A stretch of 64,000 bases of DNA from JBAXXL01 sp038206725 (GTDB taxonomy: Bacteria; Bacteroidota; Ignavibacteria; Kapaibacteriales; UBA2268), in contig JBBRAO010000006.1 in assembly GCA_038206725.1 (NCBI GenBank), positions 30,564 through 94,563 of the forward strand. Reading direction: 5' to 3'. Shown here piece by piece: positions 45,168-53,281 of the stretch; positions within the stretch are counted from its first letter, which is position 1; each line of letters starts with the position of its first letter. A program made the position numbers and the translations under genes. The notes below the pieces were generated by a model, which saw only the letters and a program-made list of their open reading frames with translations, did not search any database and had not been told where the DNA came from.

Positions 45168-45281
45168 ATGTTTGCCCAAAAACAAAAGCCAAAGTTTTTC
45201 CCTTCGGTAAAGTATTCCTTTGGCTTAACGAAAGTAATAATACTTAGTTGCAAAAAAGCAAAGTATCACCGTTTTTATTAA
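45168..45281 (+). CDS. Possible 37-aa peptide
   Basis: ATG at 45168 with AGGAG about 12 bases upstream, ending TAA at 45279-45281. The message contains AAGCCAAAG...CTTTGGCTT, an inverted repeat, so it may be a structured leader instead. No family. Confidence 0.2.
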   Translation: MFAQKQKPKFFPSVKYSFGLTKVIILSCKKAKYHRFY

Positions 45282-45343
45282 AGACGCAATTACAAAATTA
45301 ATAAAAATTGGTGATATTTCAAGGGTGTTTTATGTATTTATGG

Positions 45344-45384
45344 TTATACTATCACTAAATAAATTATACAGTATGATAGTATAA
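45344..45384. promoter_or_regulatory. Inverted repeat before the propeller gene
   Basis: TTATACTATCA (45344-45354) and TGATAGTATAA (45374-45384), a perfect 11-bp pair, 23 to 63 bases before the start codon. It could be an operator or a leader hairpin. Confidence 0.4.
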
Positions 45385-45406
45385 TATCGAGGTTTATTAA
45401 AGAAAT

Positions 45407-46604
45407 ATGGGTTTTATTATGAAAAGGGATTTTATTTTATTTGCTTTAGTTTGGATTTTCGTCGCAACTATCTCTTTATTCTCGCAAGAATGGGTAGCTT
45501 GCAATTCAGGATTACCTAAGTTAAACACAATGACAATAGTATCAGAGAAAAATATACTTTATGTAAATATGTTTACAAAGGGGGGGGGTATTTACATCCA
45601 GTGATAATGGAAATAACTGGAATTCGATACCAACAAATATTGATGTCAAATATCTATCAAAACTTGCCATTAATGACAGTTCAATATATGTAACAACGGT
45701 TACTTCGGGACTACTATTTTCTCCCGATTTGGGAAGAACTTGGACTACAAAAGGACAATTTACTTCTGAACTACATGATATTAAAGTCATTGGAGATACC
45801 ATATATTTGGGTTCAACTGATGGGTTTTTCAAATCCATTAACAAAGGTATAGACTGGGTGCAGATCAACGACGGCTTCAAAAGTAATAATATTTTTTCCC
45901 TTGGGGTTAAGGATAATAACATTTTTGCAGGGTCTTTTACAACCGGTTTTTATTCAATTGAAAAAAATGGAACAGAATGGATTCAAATGAATTCAGGATT
46001 GACGTTTAAAAGAATTTATGGTATTGCCATTGACAAATCCGATGTTTATCTTGCTACTTGTATGGAAAATAATGTGTCAAATGGATGTGTTTTTTTATCT
46101 GTTGATTCCGGTTTGAATTGGTTGGACATCAATCCAACACCGGAACAAGAGAGATTTTACAGCATAATTAATGATAATAACAAAGTATTTGTCGGTGGTT
46201 TTGGTAAAGTATTTTTTACAGAAAACAAAGGTAATTCTTGGGCAAAAATAAGTGTTGGTTTACCCAATAGCACTGTTTTAAGTTTCACAATTTTAGACAA
46301 TTATCTTTATGCCACAATCCAAGATCATGGTGTTTACAAGCTGGATATCTCAGCTGTAGGTGTTGAAGAACTAACTACTGCTACCAATATTAATATTTCG
46401 CCTAATCCCGCCGGCGATTTCATAACAATGAAGCGTGGGGTTGATGAGACCTCTGAAATCGCAATCTACAACACACTCGGTGAACGAGTGATGACAGTAG
46501 AACAGACGCCCTCGTCTGTTCAGCAAATCAATATTTCAGCTTTATCAAAAGGTATGTATTTTGTAAAAGTGGGTGGCGAAACGGCGAAATTTGTGAAGCT
46601 GTAA
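45407..46604 (+). CDS. T9SS-secreted BNR/YCF48-like propeller protein, frameshifted at G9
   Basis: Signal peptide (MKRDFILFALVWIFVATISLFSQ, ATG at 45419 or 45407), then a first frame ending at 45604. After the nine-G run (45580-45588) the next frame continues without a gap: VFTSSDNGNNWNSIP..., SPDLGRTWTTKGQF, KSINKGIDWVQIND, ENKGNSWAKISVG, classic Asp-box/YCF48-like blades, and a T9SS domain to 46604 ending in AKFVKL. Eight G would restore one frame of about 399 residues. The sorting domain carries translated palindromes (MKRGVDE and EQTPSSVQ). Phase variation, decay or a homopolymer read error are the options. Confidence 0.8.
46500..46521. repeat. Translated palindrome f inside a T9SS sorting domain
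   Basis: GAACAGACG and CGTCTGTTC around CCCT, read as E-Q-T-P-S-S-V-Q. The same palindrome is at 60601-60622 in another T9SS gene. Half of palindrome b (AAGCGTGGGGTTGATGAG) is at 46431-46448. Confidence 0.8.
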
Positions 46605-46782
46605 CTGGTTACAACCTTCCGAAGGTTTCAAAACTTCGGAAGGTTCAGTAAGATGGATTACCGCTTCCGCGGTAATGACGAAAAAATCCTTTAATCCAAT
46701 AAATCCTTTGAATCGTGGTTCAGACAAAGAGTCAATCAAGGATGTTTGACCACCAAGCGCGGTGGAACAAACATCCTTGATT
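46605..46782. repeat. Mosaic of palindromes after the propeller gene
   Basis: In order: palindrome e (AACCTTC-C-GAAGGTT, then AACTTCGGAAGGTT), palindrome d (46657-46676), the AAATCCTTTGAATCGTGGTTCAGACA stretch in two halves, and hairpin h with AATCAAGGATG (46734-46744) and CATCCTTGATT (46772-46782). The block, with the sorting-domain end, is repeated inverted at 43075-43300. Confidence 0.75.
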
Positions 46783-46788
46783 GTTTTA

Positions 46789-46817
46789 GAGACCGGTCAT
46801 AGATTGGTCTCGTTTTT
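46789..46817 (+). terminator. Probable terminator of the propeller gene
   Basis: GAGACC / GGTCTC stem with an 11-base loop followed by GTTTTT. The stem is short, so confidence is moderate. Confidence 0.5.
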
Positions 46818-48033
46818 AATTTCTATATCTTCTGATTGATTTCTTCAATTCTAATCTTATGTTGACTTCTCTGCCATCGCGGATGACTTTGCAATCCAGA
46901 ACATCTCCAAAAGCGGCATCGTTCATTATCAGGTAGTAATCTTCGGTCTTTGTGATTTTTGTGCCGTCTATTTCTGTGATTATGTCGCCCAAAGCAAAAC
47001 CCGCTTGTTTCGCAGGAGAGTAGTTGTTAAATGAATAAACAACAACTGCTTCTGTAAGGTTCGTGCCGATATAGCGGGCTAAATTGCGGTCAATATCGCG
47101 TACCTCCATCCCAAGTTCAAAAGTACGGTCTATAGAGCCGTCTTTGATTAATCTATCTACAATGTTTTTGACTCTGTTGATTGGAATAGCGAAACCGATG
47201 CCTATACTACCGGCTCCTTCGCTGGATTGGGCTGTTGACCAAATAATAGTGTTCATCCCTATTACTTCGCCCATTGCGTTAACCAATGGTCCGCCGGAGT
47301 TGCCGCTCGAAATTGCCGCGTCGGTTTGAATCATATTTTTGTAAATACGGTTATAGGGTTTGTCGGGTTGAACGAAGCTAACGCAATTATTGGAAACTAT
47401 GCCTACTGTAACGGTAGGTTTGGTATTACGCGCGAAAAGTCCAAACGGATTTCCGAAAGCCAGAACCCATTCACCAACCATTATGTTGTCCGAATTGCCC
47501 AATTTCATATAAGGCAGGTTTTGCCCATCAATTTTTAAAAGGCATACATCGGAAACCATATCGGCACCAACTATTTTGGCATTGTACTTTTTGCCATCGG
47601 TCATAGTTACGACAACTTTGGAAGCGTTGCCCGCCACGTGATGATTAGTCAATATATAGCCGTCGGGAGAAATAATATACCCGCTTCCAAGGTTTTCAAC
47701 TTGGTATTCTTCCGGTTGCCTATTGCGTCTGCCGAAAAAATATTCAAACAGAGGGTCATTATAATTTGAGTACTGTTGCTCGATTTGAAGAACTTCGGTT
47801 ACGTTTATACCGACAATTGCCGGAGAGCATTGAGCAACGGTTCTTGTGAATACGGAAGAGCGCTGGGAAATTATATCGTCGTTGGCTCTATCCAATCTAT
47901 TATTATCAGTTTGTGCGTTTGAATATACATTAGCTAAATCCTTGATTCCATTTTCGTTTTGAGCATATACCGTTGCATAAGCTGTGAAAACAAGTGAAAT
48001 AAGAAACATCTTCATTATTTGATTCTTGAACAT
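46816..48033 (-). CDS. HtrA/Do-like periplasmic serine protease
   Basis: 405 residues with signal peptide (MKMFLISLVFTAYATVYA|Q). Trypsin-like core with His in GYILTNHHVAG, Asp in DMVSDVCLLKI and Ser in SSGNSGGPLVNA, then one PDZ domain (about 300-395) with SPAKQAGFALGDIITEIDG. It degrades or refolds damaged envelope proteins. One PDZ rather than two fits the DegS/HtrA-like shape, but there is no retained membrane anchor. Standalone gene. Confidence 0.92.
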   Translation of the reverse strand: MFKNQIMKMFLISLVFTAYATVYAQNENGIKDLANVYSNAQTDNNRLDRANDDIISQRSSVFTRTVAQCSPAIVGINVTEVLQIEQQYSNYNDPLFEYFFGRRNRQPEEYQVENLGSGYIISPDGYILTNHHVAGNASKVVVTMTDGKKYNAKIVGADMVSDVCLLKIDGQNLPYMKLGNSDNIMVGEWVLAFGNPFGLFARNTKPTVTVGIVSNNCVSFVQPDKPYNRIYKNMIQTDAAISSGNSGGPLVNAMGEVIGMNTIIWSTAQSSEGAGSIGIGFAIPINRVKNIVDRLIKDGSIDRTFELGMEVRDIDRNLARYIGTNLTEAVVVYSFNNYSPAKQAGFALGDIITEIDGTKITKTEDYYLIMNDAAFGDVLDCKVIRDGREVNIRLELKKSIRRYRN

Positions 48034-48105
48034 AATTTATCCTTATAATTAAACATCCATTATAATACGAAATTTTGATAAATTTGTTTATTTAAAATTA
48101 AGAAT

Positions 48106-48279
48106 TTGGTTTTTGATGAATCAAAAAGCGTCTATATTGGAATTTGGAACATCGCACGACGATTTTTTTACTCCCACGTCAAGTTTTTGAAAGAAAGTGG
48201 ATATGAAGTTTATCTTGTTCTGAATGAGGTTTTTGAAAAGGCTTGGGTTATTATGGCGATTTCGACGACGTATTTTTAA
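48106..48279 (+). pseudogene. Possible remnant of a glycosyltransferase-like gene
   Basis: An open plus-strand frame of about 57 codons without a good ATG. It reads IWNIARRFFYSHVKFLKESG then YEVYLVLNEVFEKAWV, like the N-terminal beta-alpha unit of GT4-type enzymes. It is short and uncertain; the protein family guess is from one segment only. Confidence 0.3.
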
Positions 48280-48320
48280 TGAATCTGTAATCTTCGCGTT
48301 TGCCAATTTTTATCATATTT

Positions 48321-48408
48321 AACTCCGTCGGAGTCAAAAATATTTGCGACAACATTTTTTCCACCGCATTTCATACGGGGCTATTCTTTTTCAACCACTC
48401 CGTGGTTG
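48321..48408. repeat. Three small palindromes in a row
   Basis: ACTCCGTCGGAGT (within 48321-48335), CCGCATTTCATACGG (48364-48378) and CAACCAC-TCC-GTGGTTG (48392-48408). They fill the gap downstream of the glycosyltransferase gene and belong to the same general class of small dispersed palindromes. Confidence 0.6.
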
Positions 48409-48445
48409 TTGCGGTTTACTTCTTCACATCAAAATTTATAATTCC

Positions 48446-49579
48446 TTAACGGTCTTGCTTGATTTCCTCATAGAGCACTTCTACTGCTTCGGCGATTGCT
48501 TCCCAAGAATGTACATTGTGGTATTTGCTGATACCAGATTTGCAGGCGGCTTCCATATCGCGCTCGAAATACTCTGCTATGGTATCTTTCAGCATATCCG
48601 GATTTGCCTCTTCCACTACAAGTCCTGTACCGAATGGTTCAACCATCTGGTCCAATCCACCGACGCGAGTAACTATCACGGGCAATTCGAAATGATACGA
48701 AATGCCCACTATACCGCTTTGTGTGGCGCTTTTGTATGGCAGGATGCAGACATCGGAAGCATTGAAATACAACTGTACTTCGCCGTCGTTAATGTATTTG
48801 TTAAATACGCTGACTTTGTTTTCTATGCCTAAGTTTTGTATTATATCGCTGTATTTCGTAAAGTCGCCATAGCTTTCCCCCGCTACTAATAAATGATATT
48901 CATCGTTCAACAGCGGCATAGCTTCCAAAATTTTATCCAAGCCTTTGTAATCGCGTATAAATCCGAAAAAGAGCAGTATTTTTTTGTCCGCAGGTAGATT
49001 TAATACTTTGCGGGCTTCTTCGGTAGATACGGTATTTTCAAAATGCCTATACAGTGGATGACCGACAAGTTTGTAGCGAGCATCGGGAACATATTTCAGC
49101 AAATCGTCGCGGACGGATTCAGTCAGAACAATATAAGCGTCTTGTCCACTCAAAAAGTATTTTGTCAGCACTTCATCGGTAACTTGCTTTTCGTGAGGTA
49201 TCACATTATGCAGAAGACCAATAGTTACGATTCCCTTGCGACGGACTTTCTTTGCCACATAACCAAGTGCGGGACCTAAAAAAGGCATCCACAAAGTTTC
49301 CAAAAGCACGTCCGGTTTTTGAGAAATGATTTGCTTCGCTGTTGATTGATAACTAAGCGGATTTACAGAATCCAATATATTTAACGATGGAATAGGGTCG
49401 GCTTTATCGGCAGAATCAACAAGTTGTGTTTTGCCTGGAAATAGGAGTTTAGGATACTGACGGCTGAAGTTGAACGCTTCCACATCGTATTTCTTTTCCA
49501 AAGCTCTGTATAAACAAGCATTGAATTGAGCCATCCCACCGCGGTACGGATAAAAGGTTGACAAAAATATTATTCGCAT
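48446..49579 (-). CDS. Glycosyltransferase family 4 protein
   Basis: 377 residues, GT-B fold. N-terminal MRIIFLSTFYPYRGGMAQF, a middle LFFGFIRDYKGLDKILEAM, and C-terminal donor-site region DVCILPYKSATQSGIVGISYHFELPVIVT, where the usual E-x7-E is partly altered. It moves a sugar from a nucleotide-sugar donor to glycan or lipid; donor and acceptor unknown. It is isolated from the polysaccharide gene groups at 2528-5406 and 21383-23992. Confidence 0.88.
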   Translation of the reverse strand: MRIIFLSTFYPYRGGMAQFNACLYRALEKKYDVEAFNFSRQYPKLLFPGKTQLVDSADKADPIPSLNILDSVNPLSYQSTAKQIISQKPDVLLETLWMPFLGPALGYVAKKVRRKGIVTIGLLHNVIPHEKQVTDEVLTKYFLSGQDAYIVLTESVRDDLLKYVPDARYKLVGHPLYRHFENTVSTEEARKVLNLPADKKILLFFGFIRDYKGLDKILEAMPLLNDEYHLLVAGESYGDFTKYSDIIQNLGIENKVSVFNKYINDGEVQLYFNASDVCILPYKSATQSGIVGISYHFELPVIVTRVGGLDQMVEPFGTGLVVEEANPDMLKDTIAEYFERDMEAACKSGISKYHNVHSWEAIAEAVEVLYEEIKQDR

Positions 49580-49638
49580 TTTTTTGATTCCATTTTTAAT
49601 AATTTACAAATATAATCAAATACTATTTCAAAAAGTTT

Positions 49639-49646
49639 TATTTTTG
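49639..49646 (+). promoter_or_regulatory. Possible -7 element of the WG-repeat gene
   Basis: TATTTTTG fits TAnnTTTG 61 bases before the start codon, but no TTG partner at the proper distance is visible. Confidence 0.3.
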
Positions 49647-49707
49647 TATAACACAATGCGTATTTATACGTATAATGCTATAAATTTAAGTTTTTGTAAG
49701 AAATAAT

Positions 49708-50781
49708 ATGATGAAGTTCATTTTTGTTTTGGTATTTTCGTTTTTCAGTTTTTCCGCTGTTTTCGCTCAAGATTTGCTACCTATTGCACAAAGCAAACGG
49801 GTAGGTTATATTAATACTAAGGGTGATATTGTAATCTCTCCAACATTGGATACAAAAGTCGAGTGGTCTAAGGAAATATTCCGCGGTAAAATTTACAGGT
49901 TCCCGAAATTTCCGCAAAATGCGTATTTTTCAGATAGTATGGCGATTGCTTTGCTTAAGGAGCGTTTTTGGGGATACCCATATAAGTCGCACTACGTGTT
50001 AATAAACGCTAATGCGCAGATAATTCGCGATGAAGTTGATTTGCACACAGGACGATATTCCGATGGAATAGCAATAACGGAATCAAAACCGGCTAAAGGC
50101 ATAAAGGATAACGACAATATTAAATACTCCTATGTTGATATTCAAGGTGAGTATCTGACCAAATGGGAATTGTTTTTCGCAGGTGAATTTTATAATGGTA
50201 TTGCATTGATACTGAAAGATTCACTTTTTGGTTATATAAATAAAAAAATGGATTGGGTAATTGAACCTCAATTTGAAATGGCTTCACATTTTTCAGAAGG
50301 TTTGGCGCCTGTCTCCACAAAAAAACTATGGGGTTTTATTGACCAAAAAGGCGGCTTCGTTATTCCCGAAATATATCAAATGGCTGACCAGTTTTATTCC
50401 GGGTTAGCTTTGGTTATGAGCGATGGTGCATTTAATTATATCAATAAAAAAGGTGAAACTATTAACCGCTTTCCTTTGCAGGATGCTTATAGATTTTACG
50501 GTAAAAGAGCCTTGGTAGTCTATCAAAATGCTTATGGTTATATGGGAACCGATGGAGAATTTGCAATTAAACCGCAGTACGAAGCCGCGGACAACTTCAG
50601 CGAGGGCTTAGCGGCTGTATGTGTAGATGGTAAATGGGGTTTTATAGATGAAAACAATAATTTTACAATTAAACCGACTTATGACTATGTAAAAAGTTTT
50701 CAAAACGGTGCGGCTTTAGTTTTTGAAAACAGCAAACTACATTATATAAATATTAGCGGTAAAATAATTTACACATTTTAA
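49708..50781 (+). CDS. Secreted WG-repeat protein
   Basis: 357 residues with a signal peptide (MMKFIFVLVFSFFSFSAVFA|Q). At least six WG-type repeats of the form FSEGLAPVSTKKLWGFIDQK-GGFVI and FSEGLAAVCVDGKWGFIDEN-NNFTI. The family is a beta-repeat scaffold found in many Bacteroidota; no catalytic role is known. No T9SS tail, so probably periplasmic. It ends 10 bases before nuoH. Confidence 0.88.
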   Translation: MMKFIFVLVFSFFSFSAVFAQDLLPIAQSKRVGYINTKGDIVISPTLDTKVEWSKEIFRGKIYRFPKFPQNAYFSDSMAIALLKERFWGYPYKSHYVLINANAQIIRDEVDLHTGRYSDGIAITESKPAKGIKDNDNIKYSYVDIQGEYLTKWELFFAGEFYNGIALILKDSLFGYINKKMDWVIEPQFEMASHFSEGLAPVSTKKLWGFIDQKGGFVIPEIYQMADQFYSGLALVMSDGAFNYINKKGETINRFPLQDAYRFYGKRALVVYQNAYGYMGTDGEFAIKPQYEAADNFSEGLAAVCVDGKWGFIDENNNFTIKPTYDYVKSFQNGAALVFENSKLHYINISGKIIYTF

Positions 50782-50791
50782 GAATTAACAA

Positions 50792-51841
50792 ATGACAATC
50801 ATATACATACTTTTGCTTGCTGTAATTAAAGGGTTAATATTAATCACTATGTTGCTTCTTGTTGCCGCAACTAATGTGTATGCCGAGCGTCGGGTCGCGG
50901 CTTTTATTCAGCAAAGAATAGGACCCAATAGAGCTGGTCCGTTTGGTCTGCTTCAACCATTTGCCGATGTGTTAAAACTATTCCTTAAAGAGGATATAGT
51001 ACCCGATGGAGCTGACAAAGCAGTCCACAGTTTAGCTCCTGTAATTTCTCTTTTTGCGACTTTCACCGTTTGGTCGGTAATCCCTTTTTCCGATAGTTTC
51101 CAACTTTTCGGATATACTATTCAAGCTGGTATCGCGCCGGATGTGAATATTGGATTATTATTTATTTTGGCTATGACTTCGGTCGGGATTTACGGCATTA
51201 CATTAGCCGGATGGTCTTCTAACAATAAATACTCATTGCTTGGTGGCTTACGTGCTTCTGCTCAGATGATTTCGTACGAACTTTCGATGGGTTTAGCTGT
51301 TATCGGCGTTATTATCATCAGCGGCTCATTTAACCTAACCGACATAGTTCACACTCAAGCAAGTGCTTGGGGCGGTTTCCGTTGGAATATTTTCATCCAA
51401 CCTGTGGGCTTTTTGATATTTCTGATATCGGCTTTTGCTGAAACAAATCGCGCTCCATTCGATTTTCCGGAAGCGGAGCAAGAGCTCGTTGCCGGATTCA
51501 ATACAGAATACTCTGGTATGCGGTTTGGAATGTTCTTTTTAGCGGAATATGTGAACGTTACGCTTTCGGCTACTTTTTTGGTATTGCTTTATTTAGGCGG
51601 CTGGGTACTACCCGTGTCCAATGGATTTATCGGGTTAGCTGTTGGTTCGCCTTGGTTAGCTTTGTTACAGTTGCTTTGGTTCATTTTCAAAATTTGCGCA
51701 GTCGTATTTTTCATTATTTGGGTTCGCTGGACACTACCCCGTTTCCGCTACGACCAATTGATGCACATCGGTTGGAAGATTTTAATGCCTGTAGCAATTA
51801 TAAATATCATCATTACGGCATTTGTTGTTTATCTTTTTTAA
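50792..51841 (+). CDS. nuoH: NADH-quinone oxidoreductase subunit H
   Basis: Membrane subunit of complex I that forms part of the quinone chamber. 349 residues, about eight membrane segments: ERRVAAFIQQRIGPNRAGPFG, LLQPFADVLKLFLKED, AGWSSNNKYSLLGGLRA, and AETNRAPFDFPEAEQELVAGF with the invariant acidic loop. All expected motifs are intact. No other nuo gene is adjacent, so the complex is encoded in pieces elsewhere or as a partial set. Confidence 0.95.
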   Translation: MTIIYILLLAVIKGLILITMLLLVAATNVYAERRVAAFIQQRIGPNRAGPFGLLQPFADVLKLFLKEDIVPDGADKAVHSLAPVISLFATFTVWSVIPFSDSFQLFGYTIQAGIAPDVNIGLLFILAMTSVGIYGITLAGWSSNNKYSLLGGLRASAQMISYELSMGLAVIGVIIISGSFNLTDIVHTQASAWGGFRWNIFIQPVGFLIFLISAFAETNRAPFDFPEAEQELVAGFNTEYSGMRFGMFFLAEYVNVTLSATFLVLLYLGGWVLPVSNGFIGLAVGSPWLALLQLLWFIFKICAVVFFIIWVRWTLPRFRYDQLMHIGWKILMPVAIINIIITAFVVYLF

Positions 51842-52100
51842 AACACAAACCTGAGCCGATCACCCGTCCTCGAACAATTATGAAGTCTTGGACAATACTG
51901 AATATGTTCTACAAACTATATTGGAAACCTGTAATATATTTGTAATAAATTGGGTTAGGTGGTGTTTCTTCGCCGCACATATCATCTTCTCTCTCCGACC
52001 GGTTTTGTGTTTTTTTTCGCATCTCATCTACATACACCGCAAACACAATTGTTCAATTTTCACAATATATGAAAATAGATTCATTTATTTGCTGTATTAT

Positions 52101-52131
52101 TTGGTTGCTATTAAAAAAAGTATTAAATTTG
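52101..52131 (+). promoter_or_regulatory. Bacteroidota-type promoter of the YD protein gene
   Basis: TTG at 52101-52103, 20 bases, TAAATTTG at 52124-52131. The start codon is 60 bases on. The rest of 51842-52191 shows no gene; AAAACACAAACC near 51841 and GGTTTTGTGTTTT near 51999 are complementary but far apart. Confidence 0.6.
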
Positions 52132-52191
52132 CACTTAAGAACTGAAATAAATGTAATTGTTTTTTTTAATGTAATTGCTGTAGGAATTATT

Positions 52192-53259
52192 ATGTTCAAG
52201 AAAATGCTCTTCGCCGGATTAATTTTAATCCTCTCGGCTTCCGCAAGCCTATATGCGGACATAGCACCGGATTCGGTTTTAGGTAATTTTACAAAATGTA
52301 CAACGCATCTTTGGAGAGCTGGTAATTCTGAACCGCGTTATACCAACGATTTCATTAGTTCTGCACAATACAATCAAAAGGGTAGAATCTCATACGAAGT
52401 ATCAAAATACGGAGATCGCTCACTACAGCAAACAACAAAACGCAAATATGATAATAAAGGCGATATCCAGGAAGTGGTATTATACAATAAGGACGGTGAA
52501 TTAGCTTTTAAAATGGTCTATTCCGCATCAAAAGATACATTTAAAACTCAAAGAATTAATTATAATAATGGAAAAGAAAGTGTTTCTTACTCTTATAATA
52601 TTTTAGACAATAAAGGAAACGTAATTGAGTATTTTTCTTTGGATCGAATGTTTAATAATGGCGAAAGAATAACAAAAGCAACTAATCAATATGATGAGAA
52701 GAATAATGTTGTTTTAGAAATAAACTATGAAAATGGCACAGATTTAACTTCAAGAAAGTTAGATACAACTTTCTATAAATACAAATACGACGATGCCGGT
52801 AGATTATTAGAAACGACAAAATTGAATACCGGAAATACCAAAGAAGAAACATATTATAATAAGTATGATAATTCGGGCAGAATAGTCGAAAATTCATTTT
52901 TAAAGCCTGATGGAACCATAGAGGTGTTTAGTTTTTGTAAATACGAAGACAACGGATTTAAAACTGAGTATATAAAAGAAATTAGTAATGGAAATTACAT
53001 CAGGCGTATTCAAAAATATGATGATAAAGATAGAGTAATTGAAGAAATAGATTGCAATCCGGACGGTGTTTATACCACAAAAATAACACGTAAATATGAT
53101 AAAGATAGGCTAATTGAACTTGTAACCTATAATCCGGGTGAGACAATTAAAGAGAAACGCACATTCGAATATGATAAGTATGGCAATTGCACCAAAGATG
53201 TAACATTTTCTTCAGGCAATGAACCAACAAAAACAATCGAATACGCCTACTCGAAATAG
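52192..53259 (+). CDS. Secreted protein with YD-like repeats
   Basis: 355 residues. ATG 52192 is chosen because AGGA lies 7 bases upstream and it begins a signal peptide (MFKKMLFAGLILILSASASLYA). Repeats such as KRKYDNKGDIQEVVLYNKDGEL, KYKYDDAGRLLETTKLNTGN and QKYDDKDRVIEEIDCNPDG fill the rest. No T9SS or lipobox, so the third of the related proteins is likely periplasmic. Function unknown. Confidence 0.8.
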   Translation: MFKKMLFAGLILILSASASLYADIAPDSVLGNFTKCTTHLWRAGNSEPRYTNDFISSAQYNQKGRISYEVSKYGDRSLQQTTKRKYDNKGDIQEVVLYNKDGELAFKMVYSASKDTFKTQRINYNNGKESVSYSYNILDNKGNVIEYFSLDRMFNNGERITKATNQYDEKNNVVLEINYENGTDLTSRKLDTTFYKYKYDDAGRLLETTKLNTGNTKEETYYNKYDNSGRIVENSFLKPDGTIEVFSFCKYEDNGFKTEYIKEISNGNYIRRIQKYDDKDRVIEEIDCNPDGVYTTKITRKYDKDRLIELVTYNPGETIKEKRTFEYDKYGNCTKDVTFSSGNEPTKTIEYAYSK

Positions 53260-53281
53260 GAAAATCTCAAATAAGGATATT

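Noticed and set aside
48121..48306. Minus-strand frame of 61 codons
   Set aside because: No family likeness; the opposite strand has the more convincing fragment.
52069..52191. Upstream extension of the YD protein gene
   Set aside because: The extension includes the promoter and lacks a ribosome-binding site; the ATG at 52192 has both a site and a signal peptide.
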